NCBI RefSeq assembly: GCF_005405885.1
Contig: NZ_BJFL01000003.1
Span: forward strand, 124,001 to 188,000
From: Gandjariella thermophila
GTDB lineage: Bacteria > Actinomycetota > Actinomycetes > Mycobacteriales > Pseudonocardiaceae
DNA length: 64,000 nucleotides
Reading direction: 5' to 3'
The notes under the pieces are model-generated. The model did not search any database. It saw nothing but the letters and a program-made list of their open reading frames with translations, and was not told the DNA's origin. This document shows, in pieces, positions 1 through 10,464 of this stretch. The translations under genes were made by a program, and so were the position numbers. Every line of letters begins with the position of its first letter. Position 1 is the first letter of the stretch.

Positions 1-1735
1 GACCGAGGAGGGCCGCACAGTCGCCGGCCGCTACCGGTTGGTCCAGCGCATCGGCAGCGGCGCGATGGGCGTGGTGTGGCAGGCGCACGACGACCGCCTG
101 CACCGCACCGTCGCGGTCAAGCAGCTTCTCCTCGAACCTGGGCTGCCGGCGGGTGAGGCCGAGGAGGCCAAGCTGCGCGCCATGCGCGAGGGCCGGATCG
201 CCGCCCGCCTGCACCACCCGAACGCGATCGCCGTCTACGACGTCGCCGAGGAGGACGGCCAGCCCTGGCTGGTGATGGAGTACCTGCCGTCGAAGAGCCT
301 CTCGACGGTGTTGACCGAGCGCGGCACGCTGCCTCCGCAGGAGGTCGCCAGGATCGGCGCGCAGATGGCCGCCGCGCTGGCCGCCGCGCACAGCGCCGGC
401 ATCGTGCACCGCGACATCAAACCCGGCAACGTCCTGCTCGGCGAGGACGGCACCGTCAAGATCACCGACTTCGGCATCTCCCGGGCCACCGGCGACGTCA
501 CGGTCACCGCCACCGGCATGCTCGCCGGCACGCCCGCCTACCTGGCGCCGGAGGTGGCCAAGGGCTACGACCCCGGGCCGCCGTCGGACGTGTTCTCCCT
601 GGGCTCCACGCTCTACGCCGCGACCGAGGGGGAGCCGCCGTTCGGGGTGAACGAGAACACCCTGGCCATGCTGCACGCGGTCGCCGCCGGGCAGACCAAC
701 CCGATCCGGCACGCCGGTCCGCTCACCCCGGTGCTGACCCAACTGCTGCAGGTGGAGCCCACCGACCGGCCGGACATGACGCGGGCGCAGGAGGCGCTGG
801 CCGCGATCGCCGCCGGCCGTTCCGTGCCGCCCGGCCTGCTGGCCACCGGCACCGCGACCCAGCCCGTGCAGAACTGGCGCACCACCCAGCAGGCGCCGGC
901 CGAGCGGCCGGTGACCGGGCCGATGCGGGTTCCGCCGCCGGGACCCAACCCGACCCGGCTGGACGCCCGGCCGCTGGGCGAACTGCCCGCCGCGTCGAGG
1001 ACGGGCACGCGCGGGCCGGTCGGACCACCGCCGCCGGCCCGGCCGGCCGCACCCGCCGCCGCTCCCTCCGGCCCTCCGCCCGGCAGACGATCGAGCCGGC
1101 GCCCGATGATGGTGACCGGCCTGGCCATCGTCGCCGCCGCGATCGCCGGCATCCTGCTGGCCAGCGCGTTCACCAACACGAAGAACCAGAGCGACAACCA
1201 GTCGTTGCGCACCTCCGCGCCGCCCCCGGCACCGGTCACCAGCACGACGTCCCGGCCGCCCAGGCGGACCACCACGACCACCGCACCGGAGACCACCACC
1301 ACGTCGGAACAGGTCTCGGTGCAGCAGATGGAGCAGGCGGTGCGGGAGTACTACTCGCTACTGCCCAAGCACCCGGAACAGGCGTGGCAGCGGCTCAGCC
1401 CGCGGTTCCAGGCGGCCACGCACGGCTTCGACACCTACAAGGCGTTCTGGTCGCAGATCGACGAGGTGAAAGTGGGCCGCCAGGTCGCGGCCAACGCCAA
1501 GTCGATCAGCTTCCTGATGACCTTCAAGACCAAGGACGGCCGCACCGGCCGCGAGCTGCACTCGTTCTCCTTCGCGCAGCAGAACGGCGAGTTGCTGATC
1601 GACCAGGAGGGCCGGGCACCGGCACCCGCCTTCGGTGACGGCGGCGACACGTTCACCACCGGTGGCGGCGACCCGGCGGGCGGCGGCGGTACGCCCACCA
1701 GCACCCAGGGCGGTGACGCCAACTTCGGCGGCTGA
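1..1735 (+). CDS. Membrane Ser/Thr protein kinase (5' end outside window)
   Basis: PknB-type eukaryotic-like kinase that phosphorylates Ser/Thr of cytosolic targets. The reading frame is open from base 2, so the true start lies upstream; 577 residues are visible. Seen in order: glycine loop (RIGSGAMGVVW), VAVKQ lysine, HRDIKPGN catalytic loop, DFG, and the GTPAYLAPE activation segment end; then a Pro/Ala-rich linker, one membrane segment (around bases 1108-1173), a Thr-rich stalk, and an outer domain of about 100 residues (bases 1320-1620) with no PASTA repeats, ending in a Gly-rich tail. The outer domain looks like a small alpha/beta sensor fold, but I cannot name it. All catalytic motifs are intact. 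It ends convergently with the response regulator. Confidence 0.93.
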   Translation, partial: TEEGRTVAGRYRLVQRIGSGAMGVVWQAHDDRLHRTVAVKQLLLEPGLPAGEAEEAKLRAMREGRIAARLHHPNAIAVYDVAEEDGQPWLVMEYLPSKSLSTVLTERGTLPPQEVARIGAQMAAALAAAHSAGIVHRDIKPGNVLLGEDGTVKITDFGISRATGDVTVTATGMLAGTPAYLAPEVAKGYDPGPPSDVFSLGSTLYAATEGEPPFGVNENTLAMLHAVAAGQTNPIRHAGPLTPVLTQLLQVEPTDRPDMTRAQEALAAIAAGRSVPPGLLATGTATQPVQNWRTTQQAPAERPVTGPMRVPPPGPNPTRLDARPLGELPAASRTGTRGPVGPPPPARPAAPAAAPSGPPPGRRSSRRPMMVTGLAIVAAAIAGILLASAFTNTKNQSDNQSLRTSAPPPAPVTSTTSRPPRRTTTTTAPETTTTSEQVSVQQMEQAVREYYSLLPKHPEQAWQRLSPRFQAATHGFDTYKAFWSQIDEVKVGRQVAANAKSISFLMTFKTKDGRTGRELHSFSFAQQNGELLIDQEGRAPAPAFGDGGDTFTTGGGDPAGGGGTPTSTQGGDANFGG

Positions 1736-1750
1736 CGGCCGGCGGCTACT

Positions 1751-1800
1751 CAACTCCTGTTCCGGAACGCGCGCCGCGATCACGTCGCCGGGGCTCGACG
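1751..1800. repeat. Dispersed palindromic repeat, copy A
   Basis: This copy holds CCTGTTCCGGAACGCGCG followed by a segment (CCGCGATCACGTCGCCG) that is also recognisable in copy D and, more weakly, in copy B. It has only the left arm of the family. It lies between the convergent kinase and response-regulator genes. Confidence 0.6.
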
Positions 1801-1908
1801 GTCGCATGGCACCACCGGCCTGCCGGTCGGGAACCCCGCCGCCGCGATCGCGGGGCTTCGCCCTGGCGCGTTCCCCAGCTCGTTATCGCAGCTCCCTCCG
1901 GTTCCGGG

Positions 1909-2598
1909 TCAGACAAGCCGGCGGTCGGTGGCCCACCGGGACAGCTCGTAGCGGTTGGACAGTTGGGTCTTGCGCAGCACGCTGGAGACATGGGTCTCCA
2001 CCGTCTTCACCGAGATGAACAGCTCGGCGGCGATCTCCTTGTAGGCGTATCCCCTGGCCAGCAGGCGGAGCACGTCCCGCTCCCTCGGGGTGAGCAGGTC
2101 CAGCTCCGGGTCCCCGACCGGCGCCGCGCCGGGCCGTTCGGAGAAGGCGTCCAGCACGAACCCGGCCAGCCGCGGCGAGAACACCGCATCGCCCTCGGCC
2201 ACCCGGCGGATCGAGCGGGCCAGCTCGTGGCCGGAGATCGTCTTGGTGACGTAGCCGCGCGCCCCGGCCCGGATCACCGCGATCACGTCCTCGGCCGCGT
2301 CGGACACGGACAGCGCGAGGAACACGACGCCGGGGTGGTCGGGCCGGACCCGGCGGAGCACCTCGGCGCCGCCGCCTTCGGGCATGTGCACGTCGAGCAA
2401 CACCACGTCCGGCTGCCGGTGCACGATCCCGGCCACCGCCTCGGCCACCGAGCCGGCCTCGCCGACCACCTCGACGTCGCCCGCCGCGGAGTCGAGTTCG
2501 GCGCGCACCCCGGCGCGGAACAGCGCGTGGTCGTCCACCAGGAACACCCGCACCGGACCCCTGCGTTCGGCCGGCTGGCCGCTTCCCTGGCTGGTCAC
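1909..2598 (-). CDS. LuxR/NarL-family response regulator
   Basis: A 229-residue DNA-binding response regulator. The receiver domain (residues 16-135) has the acidic pair D22/D23, phosphoacceptor D69 and K119; a LuxR helix-turn-helix follows (LTPRERDVLRLLARG ... KTVETHVSSVLRKT). The frame stays open further upstream, but GTG at 2598 is preceded by GGAGGAGGG at 5-7 bases, which fixes the start. It lies 37 bp downstream of the PspC-domain histidine kinase on the same strand, so the two form a cotranscribed two-component system. The target genes are unknown; the divergent PspC membrane-protein gene is the obvious candidate. Confidence 0.93.
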   Translation of the reverse strand: MTSQGSGQPAERRGPVRVFLVDDHALFRAGVRAELDSAAGDVEVVGEAGSVAEAVAGIVHRQPDVVLLDVHMPEGGGAEVLRRVRPDHPGVVFLALSVSDAAEDVIAVIRAGARGYVTKTISGHELARSIRRVAEGDAVFSPRLAGFVLDAFSERPGAAPVGDPELDLLTPRERDVLRLLARGYAYKEIAAELFISVKTVETHVSSVLRKTQLSNRYELSRWATDRRLV

Positions 2599-2635
2599 CG
2601 GGTTCCCTCCTCCGTGTCCACCCGCACTCGGGCCG

Positions 2636-3982
2636 TCACGCCCTGACTTCCCTGGTCCGCCGCGGCATGCCGAGTTGGACCTCGGTGCCTTCGCCCGGGG
2701 TGGTGCGCAGCGCCACCTCACCGCCGTGCCGGTTCATCCTGCCCCGGATCGAGTCGGCCAGGCCGTGCCGGTCCTCCGGGACCGCGTCCGGGTCGAAGCC
2801 CTTGCCACGGTCCCGCACGAACATGGTGACCCGCTCGGGCTCGACCTCGGCGTACACGCTGACCTCGGCCACGCCGGCGTGCTTGCCGGCGTTCACGATC
2901 GCTTCCCTGGCCGCCTGGACGAGAGCCGCGAGCCGGTCGTCCATCGGGCAGTCGCCGACCACCACCTGCTGCACGTCCAGGGCGAAGCTGTCCTCCACCT
3001 CGCCGCACACCGTAGCGACCGCCTCGGCGAAGGTGTCCTCCCCGGCGGTGCCGCCGGCCTGCTCGGCCACCTGCGCGGCCTTCTCCGCGGCGCCGCCGTA
3101 CCCGGAGGGACCGTACAGCCAGGTGCGCAACTGCCGTTCCTGGCTGCGGGCCAGCCGGCGCACCTCACGGTTGCCCTCCGCGTGCCGCTGGATCAGCGCG
3201 AGCGTCTGCAGCACCGAGTCGTGCAGGTGGGCGGCGATCTCCGCGCGTTCCTCGGTGCGGATCCGGGCCCTGCGCTCCTCGCCGAGGTCACGTACCAGGC
3301 GGATCCACCACGGCACGGTCAGCACCGCCACGCCGATCAGCGCGGCGATCACCGCGAGCAGGGCGAACTGCACCTGGTCCAGGTTGAGCCGGCCGAGCAG
3401 GAACACCGCGATACCGGCCACCACCAGGGCCACCCCGGCGAACACCCGCACCAGCGCGGCCCGGCCGCCGTCGCCGAGCACCACGTTCAGCACGCCGGAC
3501 CGGGCGCCGTCCTTCCAGCGGCGCCGCTGCGCCTCGTCGGCCTCCCGCCACACCACCGCGGCACCGACCAGGGCGACGCACAGCGGGCCGGTTACCCAGC
3601 TACCCACCGTGCCGGAGATCATCCCGCCGAGCAGCGCCATGCCGACGCCGACGGCGACCAGCCCGATCGCCTGCTGCCGCTGCCGCGGCGTCTCCTCCGC
3701 CTCCGTGCTGCCGGCCGGCCGCTGCGGCACGAAGATCCAGAGCAGGCCGTAGCCCACCACGCCGGCGCCGCCGAGCGCGGCCAGCGCGGCGAACGCCACC
3801 CGCACCCACAGCACGTCCACGCCGAGGTGGTCGGCGAGCCCACCGGCCACCCCGGCCACGACACGGCTGGACCGCCGGCGCCACAGCCGGTTGTTCGCCG
3901 CGCGGTCCGCCGGCACGTCGCCGCGGCCGGGCCGCCGTACCGCGCCGCTGGGGACCGCCCCCTCGTCACTCACGAAACCCAT
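2636..3982 (-). CDS. PspC-domain sensor histidine kinase
   Basis: A 448-residue membrane sensor kinase of the HisKA_3 (DesK/NarX-like) class. The N-terminal PspC domain (about residues 32-90) carries one hydrophobic helix; three or four further membrane helices follow up to about residue 228. The phosphoacceptor is H254 in LHDSVLQT. The ATPase part has the N box (AREAIVNAGKHAG), DRGKGFD, and a C-terminal G box (TTPGEGTEVQLG). PspC domains occur in envelope-stress (phage-shock) systems, which suggests membrane-stress sensing. I used ATG 3982; an in-frame ATG at 4009 is possible, and neither has a strong Shine-Dalgarno. It is divergent from another PspC gene about 110 bp away. Confidence 0.9.
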   Translation of the reverse strand: MGFVSDEGAVPSGAVRRPGRGDVPADRAANNRLWRRRSSRVVAGVAGGLADHLGVDVLWVRVAFAALAALGGAGVVGYGLLWIFVPQRPAGSTEAEETPRQRQQAIGLVAVGVGMALLGGMISGTVGSWVTGPLCVALVGAAVVWREADEAQRRRWKDGARSGVLNVVLGDGGRAALVRVFAGVALVVAGIAVFLLGRLNLDQVQFALLAVIAALIGVAVLTVPWWIRLVRDLGEERRARIRTEERAEIAAHLHDSVLQTLALIQRHAEGNREVRRLARSQERQLRTWLYGPSGYGGAAEKAAQVAEQAGGTAGEDTFAEAVATVCGEVEDSFALDVQQVVVGDCPMDDRLAALVQAAREAIVNAGKHAGVAEVSVYAEVEPERVTMFVRDRGKGFDPDAVPEDRHGLADSIRGRMNRHGGEVALRTTPGEGTEVQLGMPRRTREVRA

Positions 3983-4091
3983 GGTCACACGCGGCCCACC
4001 GCGGGTCATCAGGGAAGCACCCGGGTTTTCCGGGGCGGGATCAGGGCCCTCCCCGATGTTCCGGGCCGCGCCGCGCCGCATGCTCGTTCCC

Positions 4092-5405
4092 ATGAGCGGA
4101 AATGGAGGGGCACCCGGCGTCGAGGAGACGGTCCGGGACTTCTGGGCGAACCGGCCACGGCGGCCCAGGCGGGGACGCAAGATCGCTGGCGTGGCGGCCG
4201 GCGTCGGCGCGCAGTACGGCATCGACCCGGTGATCGTGCGGGTGGTGTTCGTGGTGAGCGCCTTCTACGGCGGTGTCGGGGTGCTGGCCTACCTGCTGGG
4301 CTGGCTGTTCCTGCCGGCCGACGACGACGAGGTGTCGCCGGTGGAGTCGCTCGCCGGCCGGGGGCGCAGCAACACCTCGGCCGTGCTGACCGTGCTGCTC
4401 TGCCTGGCGCTGTTCCCGGCGGCCACGTTCTTCCTGCACAACGGGGTGGGCGCGGTCATCGGCCTGGCGCTGATCGCGGCGGCGCTGTACCTGCTGCACC
4501 GGCACCGCGGGCAGGGCGGCGACACCACGGGCCAGGCGGCGGGCGGCGCGCCCACCGGGCCGCCGCCGGGGGTGGCCTCGGACCAGCCGACCGCGCCGGT
4601 CCATGAGTTCTCCACCGAGGCAGGGCACGGGCACGGCCGGCCGGAGGCGGGTGCGGCCGGGTCGGGTACCGGTGCGGTGGGGCAGACCACCCCGATGCGG
4701 CAGCCGCCGTCCTGGGACCCGCTGGGCGCCGCTCCGTTCGCCTGGGACCTGCCCGAACCGGGCGGGCGTCCGGAGCCGCCAGCCGAGCCGGAACCGCGGC
4801 CCCGCCGCTTCCCGGTCGGCCTGCTCACCAGCGGGGTGGCCCTGCTGGTGGTCGGCGCCTCCGTGCTGGTCGGCCAGTTGGTGGCGGGCACGTGGCTGAC
4901 CGCGCCCCACGTGGTCGGCCTGGTCCTCGGGGTGCTGGGGCTGGGCATGGTCGCCGGATCGTTCCTGCACGGCGGTCGCGGCCTGATCGTGCTGGCCGTG
5001 CCGCTCTCGGTGGCCGGGTTCGTGTTGACCGCGGCGTCGCTGGACCACTGGGACGGCGCGGGCGATCGGGTGTACACCCCGACGGTGGCGCAGCAGGTGC
5101 TGCCCAGCTACCACCTTTCGGCCGGCAACAACATGCTGGACCTGCGCCAGCTCACCGGGGACGCGGTGACCCGCACCGGCGTGGACCTCGGCGTCGGCAA
5201 CGCGGAGGTGCGGGTACCGGAGAACGCCGATGTCGAGGTGCACTGCACCGCCCACCTCGGCAACGTTGACTGCCTGGGCCACCAGTCGTCGGGCACCAAC
5301 CCGCGCCAGGACGTGACCGACGCGGGGCCGGACGGTCCCGGCGGCCCGAAGCTGATCCTGGACGTGCACACGGGACTCGGAAACGTGGAGGTCCGCCGTG
5401 GCTGA
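4092..5405 (+). CDS. PspC-domain membrane protein with LiaF-like C-terminus
   Basis: A 437-residue membrane protein. Residues 20-80 form a PspC domain (RKIAGVAAGVGAQYGIDPVI then a hydrophobic helix). More membrane helices follow near bases 4380-4500, then a Pro/Ala-rich linker and another group of three helices (bases 4810-5040). The C-terminal 110 residues contain repeated short beta motifs (VDLGVGNAEVRVP, HTGLGNVEVRR) of the kind seen in the LiaF/DUF4097 toast-rack fold, known from cell-envelope stress modulators. It is probably the partner or target of the divergent PspC histidine kinase. The 3' end overlaps the next gene by 8 bp. Confidence 0.85.
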   Translation: MSGNGGAPGVEETVRDFWANRPRRPRRGRKIAGVAAGVGAQYGIDPVIVRVVFVVSAFYGGVGVLAYLLGWLFLPADDDEVSPVESLAGRGRSNTSAVLTVLLCLALFPAATFFLHNGVGAVIGLALIAAALYLLHRHRGQGGDTTGQAAGGAPTGPPPGVASDQPTAPVHEFSTEAGHGHGRPEAGAAGSGTGAVGQTTPMRQPPSWDPLGAAPFAWDLPEPGGRPEPPAEPEPRPRRFPVGLLTSGVALLVVGASVLVGQLVAGTWLTAPHVVGLVLGVLGLGMVAGSFLHGGRGLIVLAVPLSVAGFVLTAASLDHWDGAGDRVYTPTVAQQVLPSYHLSAGNNMLDLRQLTGDAVTRTGVDLGVGNAEVRVPENADVEVHCTAHLGNVDCLGHQSSGTNPRQDVTDAGPDGPGGPKLILDVHTGLGNVEVRRG

Positions 5406-5643
5406 CAACACCGGCAGCACCGACAACGACCGCCTTGAGCGGCGGAGGACCAGCTTGCGGGCGCCGGACCCGATCACGCTGGTCGCCGGGGTCCTCACCC
5501 TGGGCGTGTCCGGCTACGTGCTCACCGACGGGGCGCTGGGCATCCCGTCCACCGACCCGAAGTGGCTGCTGGCCGGGGCGGCGCTGCTGATCGGCCTGCT
5601 GCTGCTGGCCGGGTCGCTGCGCGGCGGCCGGCGCAACCGGTAG
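5398..5643 (+). CDS. Small two-helix membrane protein
   Basis: An 81-residue protein starting at GTG 5398 inside the last codons of the PspC gene (8-bp overlap), which indicates translational coupling. It has a charged N-terminus and two hydrophobic segments (around residues 27-45 and 56-72), ending in Arg-rich GGRRNR. No family is recognised. Its context makes it a third member of the PspC envelope-stress unit. It ends 6 bp from the convergent end of guaA, with no hairpin between. Confidence 0.7.
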   Translation: MADNTGSTDNDRLERRRTSLRAPDPITLVAGVLTLGVSGYVLTDGALGIPSTDPKWLLAGAALLIGLLLLAGSLRGGRRNR

Positions 5644-5649
5644 GGGTCG

Positions 5650-7224
<1,575 letters not shown>

Positions 7225-7380
7225 GGGCCGAACCTCCTGGTCGAAACGAGCGCTCTGATTACCTCCATCGTCCCAGGTGACGCCGGTCTCCGTGGCGGCA
7301 CCCCTGGCGGTGCCGGCGGCACTCGCCATTGTGGTGCGCATGCGGGCCGACATGGGCCGAACTGGCACGGCCAGGGGGCC

Positions 7381-7386
7381 TACCGT
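7381..7386 (+). promoter_or_regulatory. Candidate -10 element, leaderless aldehyde dehydrogenase
   Basis: TACCGT lies 6 bases before ATG 7393 and there is no Shine-Dalgarno. Transcription would then begin at or within a base of the start codon. No convincing -35 is seen. Confidence 0.45.
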
Positions 7387-7392
7387 AGTGCC

Positions 7393-8838
7393 ATGACCGC
7401 TTTCACGCCGCAGCCGCGGCCGTGCTGGATCGCCGGGCAGCCCGAGCAGGGCGTGCGGGACCTGACCGTGCAGCATCCCTACGACGGCACCGAGATCGCC
7501 ACGGTCGCGGTGCCCGGTCCGGAGCAGGTCGAGCGGGCGGTCGCCGCGGCGGCCGCGGTCGCCGGGGAGTTCCGGCGCAGCCCCGCGCACCTGCGGGCGG
7601 CCGCGCTGGATCACGTCTCCCGCGGCTTGGCCGAGCGGTCCGAGGAACTCGCCGAGCTGATCACCGCGGAGAACGGCAAGCCGCTGAAGTGGGCCGTGGC
7701 GGAGGTGAACCGGGCGGTGTCCACGTTCCGGTTCGCCGCCGAGGAGGCCCGCCGGTTCACCGGCGAGCTGCAGCGGCTGGACACCGACCCGGCCGCCGAG
7801 GGCCGGCTGGCGATGATCCGCCGGGTGCCGCGCGGCCCGGTGCTGGGCATCTCCCCGTTCAACTTCCCGCTGAACCTGGTGGCGCACAAGGTGGCGCCGG
7901 CGATCGCGGTGGGCGCGCCGATCGTGGTCAAGCCCGCGCCGCGCACCCCGCTGTCCGCGCTGGTGCTGGGCGAGTTGCTGGCCGAGACGGACCTGCCGGC
8001 CGGGGCGTTCTCGGTCCTGCCGGTGGGCAACGAGGAGACCGTCGCGCTGGTGCGGGACGAGCGGCTGCCGGTGGTGTCGTTCACCGGGTCCGGCCCGGTC
8101 GGCTGGTCGATCATGGATGCGGCGCCGCGCAAGCACGTGGTGCTGGAGTTGGGCGGCAACGCCGCCGCGGTGGTCTGCGCGGACTGGTCCGACCTGGACT
8201 TCGCGGCGAAGCGGATCGCCACCTTCGGCAACTATCAGGCCGGCCAGTCCTGCATCGCGGTGCAGCGGGTGCTGGTCGAGCGGGCGGTGGCGGACGACTT
8301 CCTGCCCCGGCTGCTGAACGCGGTGCGCGCGCTGCGCACCGGCGACCCGCACGACCCGGACGTGGAGGTCGGCCCGCTGGTCGACGAGGCGGCCGCGGAA
8401 CGCGTCGAGCAGTGGATCGCCGAGGCCACCGCGGCGGGGGCGAAGGTGCTGGTCGGCGGGGGCCGGCAGGGCTCCACCGTGGAACCGACGGTGCTGGCGA
8501 ACGTGCCGGCCGACGCGAAGGTGTGGACCGAGGAGGTGTTCGGGCCGGTACTCGCGGTGTCCACTGTGGACAGCGTGGACGAGGCGCTGACGCGGGTGAA
8601 CGACTCGGCGTACGGGTTGCAGGCCGGGCTGTTCACGCGCGACCTGCGGGTGGCGTTCCGGGCCGCGGCGGAACTGGAAGTCGGCGGGCTGATCGTCGGC
8701 GACGTGCCGTCCTACCGCGCGGACCAGATGCCCTACGGCGGAGTGAAGGGCTCCGGCTTCGGCCGGGAGGGTGTCCGCTCGGCCATGGCCGACCTCACCG
8801 AGGAACGCGTCCTCGTGCTCACCGGCATCGACGTTTAG
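7393..8838 (+). CDS. NAD(P)-dependent aldehyde dehydrogenase
   Basis: Oxidises an aldehyde to the acid; the substrate is not evident. It has 481 residues and the full ALDH fold signature: N157 in SPFNFP, K180 in VVKPAP, catalytic base E252 in LELGGN and nucleophile C287 in GQSCIAVQR. The CIAVQR context resembles the lactaldehyde / non-phosphorylating glyceraldehyde-3-phosphate group rather than succinate-semialdehyde enzymes (CVCANR), but this is only an inference. The start has no Shine-Dalgarno and may be leaderless. Its stop codon overlaps the convergent flavoenzyme stop by 4 bp (TTTAG), so the two genes share their ends with no terminator between. Confidence 0.93.
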   Translation: MTAFTPQPRPCWIAGQPEQGVRDLTVQHPYDGTEIATVAVPGPEQVERAVAAAAAVAGEFRRSPAHLRAAALDHVSRGLAERSEELAELITAENGKPLKWAVAEVNRAVSTFRFAAEEARRFTGELQRLDTDPAAEGRLAMIRRVPRGPVLGISPFNFPLNLVAHKVAPAIAVGAPIVVKPAPRTPLSALVLGELLAETDLPAGAFSVLPVGNEETVALVRDERLPVVSFTGSGPVGWSIMDAAPRKHVVLELGGNAAAVVCADWSDLDFAAKRIATFGNYQAGQSCIAVQRVLVERAVADDFLPRLLNAVRALRTGDPHDPDVEVGPLVDEAAAERVEQWIAEATAAGAKVLVGGGRQGSTVEPTVLANVPADAKVWTEEVFGPVLAVSTVDSVDEALTRVNDSAYGLQAGLFTRDLRVAFRAAAELEVGGLIVGDVPSYRADQMPYGGVKGSGFGREGVRSAMADLTEERVLVLTGIDV

Positions 8839-10361
8839 GCCAGCCCCTGGTCGAAGGCGAGCACGCGGTCCGGGTCGTAGCGCCGGGCCACCTCGCGCAG
8901 CCGGGCGGCGTTGTCGCCGTAGTAGGCGCCGGCCCAGTCGCGCAGCGCCGGATCGACATAGTTGACGTAGGCGGCCGCGCCGAGCAGCCCGGCCAGCCCG
9001 TCCCGGACCGCGCCGACCGTGCGCGCGGCCGAGCGCTGCCCCGCGGCATCCGTTCCCCGGTAGATCTGCACCGTGGCCAGGGCGGAGCGGTGCGGGAACG
9101 CGGTGGCGTCCGGCCGCACCCCGGCCACGGCGCCGCCGAGCGAGTCGAACAGCAGGTCGGTGCCGCGCTGGCCGGCGACGAGCGCGGCCACCCGGTCCGG
9201 GTCGGCGGCCGGTGCGGCCAGCACCGCGGAGGACGCGACGAAGGACTCCCGGCCGAGTTGCCCGCCGGCCTCGGCCGGCCGGCAGGACGCCACGCTGCGC
9301 TGGCCGCACCCGGCGAAGTACCGCATCGCGTCCAGGTAACCCTTGGCCTGCGCGTACCGGCTGGCAGGCGCCGTGCCGACCCGCCGGACGAGGTCGTCCA
9401 GCAGCGGGCTCAGCCCGTCCGGCGAGCCCACGTAGCAGCCGCCCACCCGCACCGAGGGCGGCGAGCCACCGGAGACGACACAGTTGGTCCACAGCTCGTC
9501 CGGCGCGCCGCGCACCCACTGCTGCCAGCCGCCGAGCACCGCGCCGGCCGACCCGGCGGGGAACGTCAGGGCGAACACGGTGAGGTCGGGAGCCGGCTCG
9601 GTGCGGAAGGTGAACGAGGTGACGACGCCGAAGTTGCCGCCGCCACCCCCGCGCAGCGCCCAGAACAGGTCCGGCTCGGCGTCCTCGGCCACCGCGCGCA
9701 GCCGGCCGTCCGCGGTGACCACGCTCATCGCGCTGACCCGGTCGCAGGTCAGCCCGTACTTCCTGGTCAGCACGCCCACGCCGCCGCCGAGGGTGAGCCC
9801 GGCCACGCCTACCGAGGGGCAGGACCCGGCCGGCAGGCAGCGGCCGGCCGCGGCGAGGGCCGCGTACACGTCGATCAGCCGGGCGCCCGCGCCGACCACG
9901 GCGGTGCCGTCCGGTCGCACGTCCACCCCGGCCATGCCGCCGAGGTCGACCACCAGCCCGCGGTCCGGGGTGGAGTAGCCGGCGTAGCTGTGCCCGCCGC
10001 TGCGCGCGGCGACCGGGATGCCGGACCGGGCGGCGGCCTCCAGGCAGGCCTGCACGTCCTCGGGCCGGGCGCAGCGGGCCACCGCGGCCGGCCGCCGAGC
10101 GTCGAACAGGGGGTTGTACGAGCGCCGCGCGGCGTCGTAGTCGCGGTCGCCGGGCAGCACCAGCGTGCCGGCCAGCCGGGCCCGCAGCGCGGACCAGTCC
10201 GGTGGCCCGCCCGCGGCCGGCGTGGCCGGGAGGGTGGTCGGCGTGGCGGCCACCGACGTGGCGGGCGGCCCCGCCCTGCCGCATGCGGCCGTGGCCGCGC
10301 TCGTCGCCACGGTGACCGCCGCCAGCCCGGCGACCCGTAGGAACGCTCTTCTGCCGATCAA
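8835..10361 (-). CDS. Secreted FAD-linked oxidase, berberine-bridge type
   Basis: A 508-residue flavoprotein oxidase of the VAO/BBE family. The N-terminus ([20 protein letters not shown]) is a twin-arginine signal, so export after folding with cofactor is likely. The FAD-binding PP loop is [11 protein letters not shown] (H124), and C181 lies in [12 protein letters not shown]: together they match the pair that binds FAD bicovalently in this family. A C-terminal BBE segment ([18 protein letters not shown]) is present. I chose TTG 10361 because GGGAGG sits 7 bases upstream; a GTG three codons earlier lies directly on that site and has no spacer. Substrate unknown; sugars or alkaloid-like phenolics are typical for the family. 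Confidence 0.85.
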   Translation of the reverse strand: MIGRRAFLRVAGLAAVTVATSAATAACGRAGPPATSVAATPTTLPATPAAGGPPDWSALRARLAGTLVLPGDRDYDAARRSYNPLFDARRPAAVARCARPEDVQACLEAAARSGIPVAARSGGHSYAGYSTPDRGLVVDLGGMAGVDVRPDGTAVVGAGARLIDVYAALAAAGRCLPAGSCPSVGVAGLTLGGGVGVLTRKYGLTCDRVSAMSVVTADGRLRAVAEDAEPDLFWALRGGGGGNFGVVTSFTFRTEPAPDLTVFALTFPAGSAGAVLGGWQQWVRGAPDELWTNCVVSGGSPPSVRVGGCYVGSPDGLSPLLDDLVRRVGTAPASRYAQAKGYLDAMRYFAGCGQRSVASCRPAEAGGQLGRESFVASSAVLAAPAADPDRVAALVAGQRGTDLLFDSLGGAVAGVRPDATAFPHRSALATVQIYRGTDAAGQRSAARTVGAVRDGLAGLLGAAAYVNYVDPALRDWAGAYYGDNAARLREVARRYDPDRVLAFDQGLA

Positions 10362-10464
10362 CCCCCGCACCTCCCGATCATGGGACGCGCCGGGGGCCGC
10401 CGGGTTGTTCAGCCGGAGGGTCGGTCCGCGTGGATTCGCCGGATCGGCGCAGCGGCGGCCGGCG

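Noticed and set aside
2384-4606. Long plus-strand open frame across the two-component genes
   Set aside because: Shadow of the minus-strand regulator and kinase; Arg/His-rich, no domain.
7225-7392. Purine riboswitch or other structured leader upstream of guaA
   Set aside because: No recognisable aptamer core; the gap is short and shared with a divergent gene.
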